Below are positions 43,443 through 52,022 of a DNA stretch of 64,000 bases, piece after piece. Source of the DNA: an uncultured Trueperaceae bacterium (GTDB lineage Bacteria > Deinococcota > Deinococci > Deinococcales > Trueperaceae). Every line of letters begins with the position of its first letter. Position 1 is the first letter of the stretch. The translations under genes were made by a program, and so were the position numbers. The notes beneath the pieces are model-generated. The model was not told the origin of the DNA. It did not search any database and was given only the letters and a program-made list of their open reading frames with translations. The stretch spans positions 186,001-250,000 of the forward strand of contig CALMXZ010000012.1 in NCBI GenBank assembly GCA_937873495.1, written 5' to 3'.

Positions 43443-44081
43443 GTGGCGCGAGTGCTCGCCATCGCCGACGCCGTCTCGCCGGTGGTCTACTCGAGCAACT
43501 TCCCGGCCAACCTGGCGCCCTTCGACCTCGTGCTGAGCGCCGGCGACATGCCAGGCGCCGTGCTCGAGTTCGTGGCCACCAAGACGAGCGCGGCGCCGCT
43601 CTTCGTCTTCGGCAACCACGCCGCGGGTTACGTCAGGGACCCGGTGACGGACGAACCGCGCCAGCCCGGCGGCTGCACCAACGTGCACATGCGGCTCGTG
43701 AAGTCGGCCGGGCTCCTCGTGGTCGGCTTCGAGGGGAGCCTGCGCTACCGGCCGGGTCCGCACCAGTACACGCAGCTCGCCTACTACGCGATGGTGTGGC
43801 GGATGGCGCCGCGCCTGCTATGGAGCGCCTGGCGCAACGGCCGCGCCGTCGACGTGCTCCTCACGCACGCCGCGCCCGTCGGCCCCAACGCCGGCCAGGA
43901 TCACGTGCACGTCGGTGTCGCCGCGTTCAACCTCTTCCATCGCCTGTTCAAGCCGAAGGTCCACGTTCACGGCCACGTGCACCTCTCGGGCGCCAACGCC
44001 CCCCGCAGTTACGTCGACCCGGCCGGCGTGCGGGTCGTGAACGCGTTCGAGTTCACGCTCTTCGATGTCGACGGGCGATGA
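43443..44081 (+). CDS. Calcineurin-like metallophosphoesterase
   Basis: GTG 43443, 5 bases after prfB, begins VARVLAIADAVSPVVYSSNF; the product is 212 residues. Motifs seen: LSAGDMPG, VFGNHAAG, VLLTHAAP and VHVHGHVH. The first motif normally reads D-x-H; here it is IADAV, so the His is missing, as in a subgroup that has SPxxY after the Asp. A phosphodiesterase or phosphatase is likely; the substrate is unknown. Confidence 0.82.
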   Translation: MARVLAIADAVSPVVYSSNFPANLAPFDLVLSAGDMPGAVLEFVATKTSAAPLFVFGNHAAGYVRDPVTDEPRQPGGCTNVHMRLVKSAGLLVVGFEGSLRYRPGPHQYTQLAYYAMVWRMAPRLLWSAWRNGRAVDVLLTHAAPVGPNAGQDHVHVGVAAFNLFHRLFKPKVHVHGHVHLSGANAPRSYVDPAGVRVVNAFEFTLFDVDGR

Positions 44082-44088
44082 TGTGGCC

Positions 44089-45033
44089 ATGAAACCTGCT
44101 TCGCAACCGGTCGCCGGAGAGGTCCCCGGGGCGGTCGTGCTGACGGTCGTCGGCCCCGACGCCACCAGCTTCCTCCAGGGCCAACTGGCCAACGACGTGG
44201 CGGGGCTGAGCGTCGGGGGTGTCAGGCGCTCGCTCTACCTCAACCACAAGGGCCACGCGCTGGCCGAGGTGATGGTCGTGCGCCGGGCGCGCGACGAGTA
44301 CGCGCTGGTGGAGGAGGGCGGGGCCGCCGCCTGGGTGAAGGCCGAGTTCGAGCGGCACGTGATCTTCGATGAGGTGCGCATCGCCGGCCCGGAGCCTGCC
44401 AGGCTCGCCACCCTTCAGGGGGGCTCGGCCGGCGAGGGCGTAGGCGCCGTGTTCGCGCGCGCCTTCGGCGCCGGGGCGCCCGAGGCCGAGCGCACGCTCA
44501 TGCTTGCCGACGGGTTCGCCTACCCCCGCCGCCGGTCCGCCCTCGGGGGCTACGACGTCGTGTCGCTCACCGCGCCGGGCGGCCTGCCCGACCTGCTCGC
44601 GGCTGGCGCGACGCTGGCCGCGCCCGCGGAGCTCGAGCGTCTGCGCATCGAGGCCGGGGTCGCGCTGGCGCCCCAGGACGCCGGCGAGGGCGTGCTGCCG
44701 CAGGAGGCCGGCTTGGCGGGCGCGCTCTCCTACCGCAAGGGCTGCTACCTCGGGCAGGAGATCATGGCGCGCATCGAGGCGCGTGGGAACGTCAAGCGCG
44801 CCCTGGCACGCGTGCGCCTCGCCGGCGACCCGCGCCATGGCAGCGGGTCGGTCGGCGCCGGCGCCGATGCCTGGCGCGAGCTGCGCGCCGCCGGTCGCGT
44901 CGTTGGGCGCCTCGGCACCGTCGTCGAAGCCGGCAGCGAGGGTTTCGCGGCGCTCGCCGTCATGCGTACCGACGTCTCGGAAGGCGCTCCCGTCACGACG
45001 GCGAACGGCGTCGCGGTCTCGGTCATCGGCTGA
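44089..45033 (+). CDS. ygfZ: tRNA-modifying protein YgfZ-like (folate-binding)
   Basis: The 314-residue protein has the GcvT-like fold with LQGQLANDVAGL near the front and the YgfZ signature KGCYLGQEIMARIEARGNVKRAL. YgfZ helps assemble or repair Fe-S clusters of enzymes such as MiaB, using tetrahydrofolate. The conserved Cys of KGCYxGQE is present. ATG 44089 is favoured: it is 7 bases after the phosphoesterase stop, and a GATGAT lies 6 bases upstream. An in-frame start at 44065 would overlap the upstream gene. Confidence 0.88.
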   Translation: MKPASQPVAGEVPGAVVLTVVGPDATSFLQGQLANDVAGLSVGGVRRSLYLNHKGHALAEVMVVRRARDEYALVEEGGAAAWVKAEFERHVIFDEVRIAGPEPARLATLQGGSAGEGVGAVFARAFGAGAPEAERTLMLADGFAYPRRRSALGGYDVVSLTAPGGLPDLLAAGATLAAPAELERLRIEAGVALAPQDAGEGVLPQEAGLAGALSYRKGCYLGQEIMARIEARGNVKRALARVRLAGDPRHGSGSVGAGADAWRELRAAGRVVGRLGTVVEAGSEGFAALAVMRTDVSEGAPVTTANGVAVSVIG

Positions 45034-45042
45034 GCGTCGAAG

Positions 45043-45072
45043 GGCGCGCCGCGGCCATCTGCGCGGCGCGCC
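45043..45072 (+). terminator. Hairpin after ygfZ
   Basis: GGCGCGCCGCG, loop GCCATCTG, CGCGGCGCGCC: an 11-bp perfect GC stem 10 bases after the stop, without a T-run. Confidence 0.5.
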
Positions 45073-45099
45073 GGTAAGGTCAGAGCGCCCTCCGGCGCC

Positions 45100-45105
45100 T
45101 ATAAT
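45100..45105 (+). promoter_or_regulatory. Consensus -10 of the methylmalonyl-CoA mutase operon
   Basis: A perfect TATAAT ends 6 bases before ATG 45112; no ribosome-binding site fits, so leaderless. Confidence 0.7.
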
Positions 45106-45111
45106 GCGGGC

Positions 45112-46758
45112 ATGAAGCCCAAAGAGGCCTGGCTGGCGGACGAGTACCAGGCCGCCACCACGCGCATGCCGGAACGCGAAGCCGTGTTCGAGACGTTGTC
45201 GGACATCCCCGTCGAGCCCCTGTACACGGCAGAGGACCTGCGCGGGTTCGACGCGGGTACGGAGCTCGGCTACCCGGGGGAGTTCCCGTACACCAGGGGT
45301 GTCCAGGCGAGCATGTACCGCAGCAAGCTCTGGACGATGCGCATGTTCGCGGGGTTCGGCACGGCCGAGCAGACGAACGAGCGGTTCCACAAGCTGCTCA
45401 CTGCCGGCCAGACCGGTCTGTCTACCGCCTTCGACCTACCGACCTTGATGGGCTACGACTCCGATCACGCCATGGCGCTCGGCGAGGTGGGCAAGTGCGG
45501 GGTCGCGGTCGCCAGCCTCGCCGACATGGAGGTCCTGTTCGAAGGGATCGACCCTGAGGCGATAACGACCTCCATGACCATCAACAGCCCCGCCAACGCC
45601 GTCTGGGCCATGTACCTGGCCATGGCCGAGCGCAAGGGCGCCGATCTCGCCAAGGTCGGTGGCACCATCCAGAACGACATCCTGAAGGAGTTCATCGCCC
45701 AGAAGGAGTACATCTTCCCGCCCGCGCCGAGCGTGAAGCTCGTCATCGATACCTTCGAATGGGGTCCGCGGGTCGCGCCGCGCTTCAACTTCGTCTCCGT
45801 CTCCGGCTACCACATCAGGGAGGCCGGCTCCACCAGCGTGCAGGAGCTCGCCTTCACGCTCGCGGACGGCATCCACTACGTGCGCAAGGCCCTGGAGCGC
45901 GGCCTCGACATCGACGAGTTCGCGCCGCGCGTCTCCTTCTTCTTCAACGTGCACAACGACTTCTTCGAGGAGATCGCGAAGTTCCGCGCCGCTCGGCGCA
46001 TCTGGGCGCGCCAGATGCGCGACGTCTTCGGCGCCAAGGACCCGCGCTCCTGGATGCTGCGCACCCACGCCCAGACGGCGGGGGTATCGCTCACGGCCAG
46101 ACAGCCCCTCGTCAACGTGGCGCGCGTCGCCATCCAGGCGCTCGCCGGGGTCCTGGGCGGCACCAACTCGCTCCACACAGACGCCTTCGACGAGGCGCTC
46201 TCGCTGCCGACGGAGGAGGCTGCCACCCTAGCGCTGCGGACGCAGCAGGTCGTGGCCTTCGAGAGCGGCGTGACGAACACGGTCGATCCGCTCGCGGGCT
46301 CCTACTACCTCGAGAGCCTCACGAACGACATGGAGCGCAGGACCCTCGACTACTTCGCCCAGATCGACGCCCTCGGCGGCGTCGAGCGCGCCATCGAGGC
46401 GGGCTACTTCGCCAAGGAGATCGGTGACGCGAGCTGGAAGCAGCAGCGCGACATCGACGAGCGCAGGCGGCTCGTCGTGGGCGTCAACGCCTTCGAGCAG
46501 GACGTGCAGGAGGTGCCCATCCAGCTGGTCGACGCCGCCGTGGCGCGCGTCCAGCGCGAACGCCTGGAGCGCGTGCGGCGCGAGCGCGACCCGCAAGCCG
46601 CCGCGGCGGCGCTCGACGAGCTGCGTGACAGGGCGAAGGACGGCGGCAACACCATGCCGGCGTTCATGCGCGCGGCCCACGCGTTCTGCACGCTCGGCGA
46701 GCAGATGGACGTGCTGCGAGAGGTCTACGGGGTGTACCAGGAGCCGGTGCTCGTCTGA
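45112..46758 (+). CDS. Methylmalonyl-CoA mutase, catalytic chain
   Basis: The 548-residue protein is the substrate-binding barrel without the B12 domain. [21 protein letters not shown] and [20 protein letters not shown] form the CoA and methylmalonyl site; later [20 protein letters not shown] and [16 protein letters not shown] are conserved. With the small chain at 46785 it makes the split (alpha plus separate cobalamin-binding) mutase. It interconverts methylmalonyl-CoA and succinyl-CoA with adenosylcobalamin. The short length and separate B12 chain match archaeal and Thermus-type mutases. No mutase chaperone (MeaB) is seen nearby. Confidence 0.95.
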   Translation: MKPKEAWLADEYQAATTRMPEREAVFETLSDIPVEPLYTAEDLRGFDAGTELGYPGEFPYTRGVQASMYRSKLWTMRMFAGFGTAEQTNERFHKLLTAGQTGLSTAFDLPTLMGYDSDHAMALGEVGKCGVAVASLADMEVLFEGIDPEAITTSMTINSPANAVWAMYLAMAERKGADLAKVGGTIQNDILKEFIAQKEYIFPPAPSVKLVIDTFEWGPRVAPRFNFVSVSGYHIREAGSTSVQELAFTLADGIHYVRKALERGLDIDEFAPRVSFFFNVHNDFFEEIAKFRAARRIWARQMRDVFGAKDPRSWMLRTHAQTAGVSLTARQPLVNVARVAIQALAGVLGGTNSLHTDAFDEALSLPTEEAATLALRTQQVVAFESGVTNTVDPLAGSYYLESLTNDMERRTLDYFAQIDALGGVERAIEAGYFAKEIGDASWKQQRDIDERRRLVVGVNAFEQDVQEVPIQLVDAAVARVQRERLERVRRERDPQAAAAALDELRDRAKDGGNTMPAFMRAAHAFCTLGEQMDVLREVYGVYQEPVLV

Positions 46759-46784
46759 GCGGGCATGCGGAGAGGAGCGCAGCG

Positions 46785-47201
46785 ATGGACAGACCCATCC
46801 GGGTCCTGATAGCGAAGCCCGGCCTCGACGGCCACGACCGCGGCGCCAAGGTGATAGCGCGGGCGCTGCGCGACGCAGGCATGGAGGTCATCTACACCGG
46901 GCTGCGCCAGACGGCCGAGATGATCGTGAACGCGGCCGTCCAGGAGGACGTCGACGCGGTCGGCCTCTCGGTCCTCTCCGGGGCCCACATGCACTACTTC
47001 AGGGAGGTCACCGCCGCCCTGGCGGCGCGCGGCGCCACGGACGTCCTCCTGTTCGGCGGCGGCATCGTGCCGGACACGGATCTGCCGGTGTTGGCCGGGC
47101 TCGGTGTCGGCCGCATCTTCACGCCCGGCGCCAACACGGACGACGTCGTCGCGTACGTGCGCTCGGAGATAGCGCGGAGGCGCAGCCAGGCCGCCCACTG
47201 A
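46785..47201 (+). CDS. Methylmalonyl-CoA mutase, cobalamin-binding chain
   Basis: The 138-residue protein is a stand-alone B12-binding domain: [20 protein letters not shown] with His17 as the lower axial ligand, then [14 protein letters not shown] and [16 protein letters not shown]. It has GGAGAGGAG 8 bases upstream of ATG, unlike the leaderless first gene, and starts 26 bases after the catalytic chain. Confidence 0.95.
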   Translation: MDRPIRVLIAKPGLDGHDRGAKVIARALRDAGMEVIYTGLRQTAEMIVNAAVQEDVDAVGLSVLSGAHMHYFREVTAALAARGATDVLLFGGGIVPDTDLPVLAGLGVGRIFTPGANTDDVVAYVRSEIARRRSQAAH

Positions 47202-47241
47202 GCCACATCTCGTCCTCATGACTTTCTCAACATCTGGTTGG

Positions 47242-47275
47242 TACCGTAACCACGATGATCTGAACCCCGAGGGGG
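47242..47275 (+). promoter_or_regulatory. Promoter and RBS of the M23 peptidase gene
   Basis: TGACTT (47219-47224), 17 bases, TACCGT (47242-47247). GAGGGGG (47269-47275) lies 8 bases before TTG 47284. Confidence 0.4.
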
Positions 47276-47283
47276 CCTTAGCC

Positions 47284-48282
47284 TTGCTGAAAAAGTCGAT
47301 TGCTGCCTGCTTGGTGTTGGTGGCTGCCATGCCAAGCATCGCCAGCGCTGAGGCTTATGCCCTGAGGACCGTTGTCCCCGGCGATTCGATCGGGCTCATC
47401 GCGGAGCGCTATCACGTCACGGTGGATTCCCTGCTCGGTGCGAACCAGCTCGAATCCAGCCTTATCAGACCTGGCGAAGTATTACGGGTTCCTTACGTGG
47501 CGGCCGTCGGCGGTCCGCTCGGCGAGAGCGTCGCCACGCCGCCCGGTTTTCGCTGGTACAGCCTTGGCAGGGGCGAGACGCTGAGTTCGGTCGCAAGCCG
47601 CTTCGGCTTGGGCCTCAACGCCCTCGTCGGCGCCAATCCCGACATCTCCTCGCTCGATCGCCTTCCGGCCGGTTACGAGCTCCTGGTGCCGCCTGGCGCC
47701 GGCCTCGTGATCCGCCTTGGCGAGGGTGAGAGCGTGCTCGACCTGCTGGCGAGCTACGACCTCGATCCGGCTACGTTCGCGCGGGCCAACGGGTTGCGCT
47801 CGCCCTTCGACGTCGTGCCGGGCATGCTCCTGTTCCTTCCCAAGGTCGTGCCGACCGACGCGCTCGCCCGCCTACAGAAGGTGCGCGAGGCGGAGAACCG
47901 CTACGTCTGGCCCATCCACGGTCGCCTCACGTCGTACTTCGGCCCGCGCAACCTCGGCATGGGCACGTCCAGCTTCCACCGCGGCATAGACATCGCGGCT
48001 CCCAGCGGCACGCCCGTCGGCGCGGCGCGGGGCGGCACCGTGACGTTCGCAGGTTGGTCCACCCAGGGTTACGGCAACCTCGTGCGCATTCGCCATGCCG
48101 ACGGCTCCGAGGCGTGGTACGGCCACTTCAGCTCCATCTCGGTCAGCGTCGGCCAGTACGTCAACCAGGGCGACCGCGTCGGTCGCGTCGGCTCCACCGG
48201 TCTCTCGACCGGCCCCCACCTGCACTTCGAGGTCCACGAGGCGAACGGCAACGCTCGCGACCCGCTCGCCGTGCTTCCCTGA
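47284..48282 (+). CDS. LysM-containing M23 metallopeptidase, exported
   Basis: TTG 47284 begins LLKKSIAACLVLVAAMPSIASA, a signal peptide; the product is 332 residues. Two LysM domains follow (RTVVPGDSIGLIAERYHVT and YSLGRGETLSSVASRFGLG), with a weaker third repeat at VIRLGEGESVLDLLASYDLD. The C-terminal M23 domain has HRGIDIAAPSG, GYGNLVRIRH and HLHFEVHE, the zinc and catalytic residues. It should cut peptidoglycan cross-links in the envelope, or act as an EnvC-like activator; all HxxxD and HxH residues are present, so catalysis is expected. A T-rich ATG further upstream (47218) lacks a signal peptide at the right place. Confidence 0.9.
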   Translation: MLKKSIAACLVLVAAMPSIASAEAYALRTVVPGDSIGLIAERYHVTVDSLLGANQLESSLIRPGEVLRVPYVAAVGGPLGESVATPPGFRWYSLGRGETLSSVASRFGLGLNALVGANPDISSLDRLPAGYELLVPPGAGLVIRLGEGESVLDLLASYDLDPATFARANGLRSPFDVVPGMLLFLPKVVPTDALARLQKVREAENRYVWPIHGRLTSYFGPRNLGMGTSSFHRGIDIAAPSGTPVGAARGGTVTFAGWSTQGYGNLVRIRHADGSEAWYGHFSSISVSVGQYVNQGDRVGRVGSTGLSTGPHLHFEVHEANGNARDPLAVLP

Positions 48283-48306
48283 ACCGACCGGGCAGGCCGG
48301 TGGGTT
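48282..48306. terminator. Hairpin between convergent genes
   Basis: AACCGACCGG, loop GCAGG, CCGGTGGGTT: a 10-bp stem with one G-G mismatch between the M23 gene and the zinc-ribbon gene. Confidence 0.4.
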
Positions 48307-48333
48307 CAGGGCTGAGCCGGGGTCAGGCTGGTA

Positions 48334-49032
48334 TCAGGACTTGTAGTAGAGGATCCGACCGCAGCTCGGACAGCGCGTCACGCTGTCGGCGCGTTTGACC
48401 TTCTGCACGACGTGGATGGGCAGGCGGACGTTGCAGCCGCCGCACGTGCCGCCGCCGCCGACCTCGGCGAGCCCGAGCCCGCGCTTGGCCTTACGCACCT
48501 GCTCGTACTGCTGCAGCAGGGCGGGGGTGATGCCGTGCGCCAGGGCCGTGCGCTCCTGCGCGAGGCTGACGCTGCGCGCGTCGACCTCCGCCACCCGGTC
48601 GGCCTCGGCTTGCACCAACGCGGCGAGCTCAGGGACCAGCGCCGCCAGCTCGGCGTGCAGCCCCTCGACCTCGGCGTCCAGCGCCGCTTGGCTCTCGAGC
48701 AGCGGTAACGTGTCCTCCTCGAGCTCGGTCAGGCGGGTAGCGAACTGCAGCTCCTGGTTCTGGTACTGCGACGCTTCCTTGGAGGTCGAGGCCCGCACCG
48801 CGGAGTCGGCGGCGGAGCGCCGCCGCTCCTGCAGCGCCTTCAGCTCGAGTTCGTTGGCGTTCACGCGCTTCCGCAGCTCGTCCTGCGCCTGCTCCTTGAG
48901 CGCCGTCCGCGCCTCCAGGTCGCGCTTCTTGGCTTCGGTGGCCGTGAGCTCCGGGGGCACCTGACCGCGCTCTTCGCGCAAGCTGTCGAGCTTGAGGTCG
49001 AACGCTTGTACTTCGGCCAGTTGGTTGAGCAT
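48334..49032 (-). CDS. Coiled-coil zinc-ribbon protein (CT398-like)
   Basis: ATG 49032 (MLNQLAEVQAFDLKLDSLRE) gives 232 residues; an ATG directly upstream at 49035 adds one Met. A GGAGG is 4 bases before 49032. Residues 1-180 are a long charged coiled-coil, then a zinc ribbon (GGGGTCGGCNVRLPIHVVQKV and RCPSCGRILYYKS, with two CxxC pairs). This architecture is widely conserved (PF02591 type, e.g. CT398 of Chlamydia and Hp0958-like proteins, linked to flagellar or secretion assembly in some species). Its role here is not known. An intrinsic terminator and a leader peptide lie just upstream. Confidence 0.88.
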   Translation of the reverse strand: MLNQLAEVQAFDLKLDSLREERGQVPPELTATEAKKRDLEARTALKEQAQDELRKRVNANELELKALQERRRSAADSAVRASTSKEASQYQNQELQFATRLTELEEDTLPLLESQAALDAEVEGLHAELAALVPELAALVQAEADRVAEVDARSVSLAQERTALAHGITPALLQQYEQVRKAKRGLGLAEVGGGGTCGGCNVRLPIHVVQKVKRADSVTRCPSCGRILYYKS

Positions 49033-49115
49033 CATGCCTCCGGTAACGAAAAACCCCCGCCCGTGTACGGATGGGCGAGGGTGCGGTCTACGCCTAGGTA
49101 GTTCGGTCGAGTCAC
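49032..49115 (-). CDS. Candidate 27-codon leader peptide
   Basis: GTG 49115 lies 7 bases after the -10 TACACT (49128-49123), the leaderless spacing found at other genes here. The frame reads VTRPNYLGVDRTLAHPYTGG and stops at TGA 49034-49032, inside the ATGATG that starts the zinc-ribbon gene. It runs through the terminator stem at 49082-49053. The product is not known to be made; the placement suggests translation-dependent control. Confidence 0.5.
   Translation of the reverse strand: MTRPNYLGVDRTLAHPYTGGGFSLPEA
49049..49082 (-). terminator. Intrinsic terminator inside the leader (attenuator)
   Basis: On the minus strand: ACCCTCGCCC, loop ATCCGTACAC, GGGCGGGGGT, then TTTT. The 10-bp stem has one G-T pair and merges with a T5 run (49053-49049). 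It is the only hairpin with a real T-run in the window and ends 8 bases before the GGAGG of the next gene. Confidence 0.7.
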
Positions 49116-49122
49116 GCCCTGG

Positions 49123-49128
49123 AGTGTA
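49123..49128 (-). promoter_or_regulatory. -10 of the leader / zinc-ribbon transcript
   Basis: Minus-strand TACACT with an extended TGC in front (TGCTACACT). Confidence 0.6.
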
Positions 49129-49146
49129 GCACGCACTCTCGCGGGT

Positions 49147-49152
49147 TAGACT
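49147..49152 (+). promoter_or_regulatory. -10 of the 159-residue protein gene
   Basis: TAGACT ends 8 bases before ATG 49161. It faces away from the minus-strand TACACT 18 bases to the left. Confidence 0.58.
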
Positions 49153-49160
49153 TCGCCTAC

Positions 49161-49640
49161 ATGCTCGAGGACTCGCCAGAAGGCTTCGCTTCGCGTTGGG
49201 CACGGTACGCGGCAGAGGTCGAGTTGTTCCCGCGCACCGAGGGCAGCCCGCTCCTCGAGTGCAAGGCCGGTAGCGCGATGCTGCAGCTCTTCGAGCGCAC
49301 GGGCCCCTACCTGTCGCGCCCAGGCGCGAAGCGGGTCATCATCCACCCGCTAGCCGACGCGGTCGAGCGCGTGCCGTCCGACACCGTCCCGGCGCTCGCC
49401 GCCAACGGCATCAGCAGCCTGCAGGCGCAAGGCACCGTCCTGGCGGTGGAGGGGGAGTTCGTGGTCGTCGACGCCGGCGTGCCGCTGGTCGTCGGCTTGC
49501 GCGGCGAGCTGCCTGACGGCCTTGCGGTCGGGGAGTCGGTCCGCTTCGATAGTCCGGCGCCCGTTCACGGGTTCGTGATCTCGGCCCTCGCTTCGCTGCA
49601 GGTCGAGGCAAGGCGAGAGCGACACGAGGACCAGATCTGA
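49161..49640 (+). CDS. Protein of unknown function, 159 residues
   Basis: The soluble 159-residue protein begins MLEDSPEGFASRWARYAAEV. The second half has a compact beta pattern (GTVLAVEGEFVVVDAGVPLVVGLRGELPDGLAVGESVRFD), like a small S1/OB or cold-shock-type barrel. No family recognised. Leaderless promoter directly upstream. Confidence 0.7.
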   Translation: MLEDSPEGFASRWARYAAEVELFPRTEGSPLLECKAGSAMLQLFERTGPYLSRPGAKRVIIHPLADAVERVPSDTVPALAANGISSLQAQGTVLAVEGEFVVVDAGVPLVVGLRGELPDGLAVGESVRFDSPAPVHGFVISALASLQVEARRERHEDQI

Positions 49641-49709
49641 GCGAACGCGGGCCTGCCGGACCCGAGCACGTGGGTTCCCCCGCGGCCGCCAACCCCCGCT
49701 CGCGCCTGC

Positions 49710-49715
49710 TACACT
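49710..49715 (+). promoter_or_regulatory. -10 of the DUF512 gene
   Basis: TACACT ends 8 bases before ATG 49724. Confidence 0.58.
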
Positions 49716-49723
49716 GACCCGTT

Positions 49724-51136
49724 ATGCCGCGTGTCGTTCTGAGCCGCAAGGACCCTCAACCCGTCAAGATCACCCCCGCCCGCGTCCGCGAGGTGGCGGC
49801 GGGCTCGGCGGCGGCGAAGGCCGGCGTGGCGGCCGGCTGGGAGCTCCTCACGGTCAATGATCGGCCCATCCCGGACGTGCTCGCGTACCGCCGCGAACTC
49901 CAGGGTGGGGCGGCGGAGCTGCTCGTGAGGGCGCCAACGGGTGACGAGGTGAGGTTCACCGTCGCCTGGGAGGAGCCCGGCCTCGAGTTCGACGACGTCA
50001 TCTTCGACGGTATCCGGCTCTGCGCCAACCACTGCGACTTCTGCTACATCCACCAGATGCCCAAGGGCATGCGCAAGAGCCTCTACATCATGGACGACGA
50101 CTTCCGCACGTCGTTCCTCTACGGCTCGTTCGTCACCCTGACCAACCTTCGCGAGGGCGACGTGCAGCGCATCCTCGACGAGCACCTCAGCCCGCTGTAC
50201 GTGAGCGTCCACACGGCCAACGAGACCAAACGCGCCGAGCTCATGAAGTGGTGGCCGAACAAGGTCGCCACCGAGGAGGCCCTCAGCGTCCGCAACATGA
50301 TCGAGCGCTTGGAGAGCATCGAGCTCTACACGCAGATGGTCCTCGTTCCCGGCCGCAACGACGGCGACGACCTGGACGAGACGCTCGACTACCTTGCCTC
50401 CCGCCCGAACGTCCCCGCCGCCGCCGCCGTTCCGGTCGGCCTCACGGGGCACCGCTCGCACCTCGTCGCCCTCGAGCCGTACACGCCGGAGCAGGCGGCC
50501 GACGTGGTCGCGCGCGTGCACCGGTTCCAGCAGCGCATGCTGGCCGAGCGCGGTACCCGCTTCGTGTTCGCCTCCGACGAGTTCTACATCAGGGCCGGCC
50601 TCCCCCTGCCGGAGGACGAGGCTTACGAGGGTTACACCATGCTCGAGAACGGCGTCGGCATGGTCCGCGACTTCCTCTCGACGGGCATCCCCGCGCTGCC
50701 CGAGCGCCTCGACCGCCCGCGACGCGTGCTGATAGCGACGGGCAGGCTCTTCGCCCCCGTGTTGCGGGAGGCACTGCGGTCGCTCGGCACGGTGGAGGGG
50801 CTCGACCTGGAGGTGCGCGCCATCACGAACCGCACCTTCGGGGAGGTCACCACCGTCGCGGGCCTGCTCGCCGGCCGCGACATCCTTGGCGGCGTGCAGC
50901 CCGGCGAGGCCGACCTGCTGCTCCTGTCGCCGAACATGTTCAAGTACGGCACCGAGACGATGCTCGACGACCTGACCCGCAGCGACCTCCAGGCGGAGCT
51001 CGGCATGCGGGTCGCCGTCGGCGGCACGAACCTGGCCGAGCTCGTCGCCACGGTCCTGACCGGCGAGGTGCACGATCATCTGCCGAGCTTCGGCTTCTCG
51101 ACCCACGCCATCAAGGAAGCTGCCAAGCAGCACTGA
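49724..51136 (+). CDS. DUF512 protein: PDZ plus radical-SAM-like domain
   Basis: The 470-residue protein has an N-terminal PDZ-like domain (ITPARVREVAAGSAAAKAGVAAGWELLTVNDRPI), then the cluster motif C100-x3-C104-x2-C107 (CANHCDFCYIHQMPKG), the string LYIMDDDFRTSFLYGSFVTLTN, and a C-terminal DUF512 region (AFAPVL-like LFAPVLREALR, NMFKYGTETMLDDLT, DVAVGGTNLAELV-like end). The family is an uncharacterised radical-SAM-like enzyme often near der in Firmicutes. The reaction is unknown. A UbiA-family prenyltransferase follows 1 base later, suggesting an operon. Confidence 0.88.
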   Translation: MPRVVLSRKDPQPVKITPARVREVAAGSAAAKAGVAAGWELLTVNDRPIPDVLAYRRELQGGAAELLVRAPTGDEVRFTVAWEEPGLEFDDVIFDGIRLCANHCDFCYIHQMPKGMRKSLYIMDDDFRTSFLYGSFVTLTNLREGDVQRILDEHLSPLYVSVHTANETKRAELMKWWPNKVATEEALSVRNMIERLESIELYTQMVLVPGRNDGDDLDETLDYLASRPNVPAAAAVPVGLTGHRSHLVALEPYTPEQAADVVARVHRFQQRMLAERGTRFVFASDEFYIRAGLPLPEDEAYEGYTMLENGVGMVRDFLSTGIPALPERLDRPRRVLIATGRLFAPVLREALRSLGTVEGLDLEVRAITNRTFGEVTTVAGLLAGRDILGGVQPGEADLLLLSPNMFKYGTETMLDDLTRSDLQAELGMRVAVGGTNLAELVATVLTGEVHDHLPSFGFSTHAIKEAAKQH

Positions 51137-51137
51137 G

Positions 51138-52022
51138 GTGACGGACGGCGTTGGGGCGGGCGCAGGGGGGCGGTTGACGTTCGCGACGTTCGCGTCGTTC
51201 GTCAAGCTCGAGCACACCCTCTTCGCCCTGCCCTTCGCCTACGGCGGCATGCTGCTGGCGGCCGACGGCTGGCCTGGTTGGCGTGTGTTCCTGCTCGTCA
51301 CGGTGGCGATGGTGGGGGCGAGGACGGCCGCGATGGCCGCCAACCGCGTGATCGACGCGAGGCTCGACGCCCTCAACCCGCGCACTGCCGGACGCGAGAT
51401 CCCCGTCGGCAAGCTGACGGCGCGCGACGGTCGGCTCGTGGCGCTCGCGAGCCTGGCGATCCTCGCCGTGGCGGCCGCGCTCCTCAACACGCTGACGCTC
51501 GTCCTGCTGCCCGTCGCCGTGGCGTTCCTCGTCGCCTACCCGTACACCAAGCGCTTCACCTGGGCCTGCCACCTGTGGCTCGGCCTTACCATCGGCGCCG
51601 CGGCCGCCGGCGGTTACATCGCCGTGACCGGCGCGTTCGCGCCGGCCGCCTGGCTGCTGTGGCTCGGCGTCGGCGCGTGGGTGGCGGGTTTCGACGTGGT
51701 TTACGCCCTGCTCGACCTGCAGTTCGACCGGGAGCACGGCGTCCGGTCCATCCCGGCGCGCTTCGGGGCCGACGGCGCTCGCGCGTGGGCGGCGGCCCTG
51801 CACGGCGTCACGCTCCTCGCCCTGGCGGGAGTGGCGCTCGTCGGCCCGCTCGGGTGGCCTTACTGGTTCGCCCTGGCCGTCACGGCGGGCGTGCTCGCCT
51901 GGCAGCACCTGGCGCTGCGGCGCCGCAGCGCGGGCGAGGTCCTGGCGGCCTTCAACGCCAACCTGGTGATCGGGCTGCTCATGCTCGGCGGCATCGTGTT
52001 CGGGTTGGCGCTACCCGGCTGA
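51138..52022 (+). CDS. mqnP: UbiA-family prenyltransferase, probable MqnP
   Basis: The 294-residue protein has about eight membrane helices and the UbiA aspartate motif ANRVIDARLDALNPRTAGREIPVG, plus the second motif DVVYALLDLQFDREHGVRSIPARFG. 4-hydroxybenzoate-type UbiA proteins in genomes with mqn genes are usually the prenyltransferase (MqnP) of the futalosine menaquinone route; mqnD and menG lie elsewhere in this window, supporting that assignment over ubiquinone synthesis. GTG 51138 is 1 base after the DUF512 stop; GAGG of that stop region is the likely ribosome-binding site. Confidence 0.82.
   Translation: MTDGVGAGAGGRLTFATFASFVKLEHTLFALPFAYGGMLLAADGWPGWRVFLLVTVAMVGARTAAMAANRVIDARLDALNPRTAGREIPVGKLTARDGRLVALASLAILAVAAALLNTLTLVLLPVAVAFLVAYPYTKRFTWACHLWLGLTIGAAAAGGYIAVTGAFAPAAWLLWLGVGAWVAGFDVVYALLDLQFDREHGVRSIPARFGADGARAWAAALHGVTLLALAGVALVGPLGWPYWFALAVTAGVLAWQHLALRRRSAGEVLAAFNANLVIGLLMLGGIVFGLALPG

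Noticed and set aside
45034-45111. Cobalamin riboswitch upstream of the mutase
   Set aside because: The 78-base gap contains only a GC terminator-like hairpin and the -10; a cobalamin riboswitch needs about 200 bases and a B12 box, and the transcript is leaderless.
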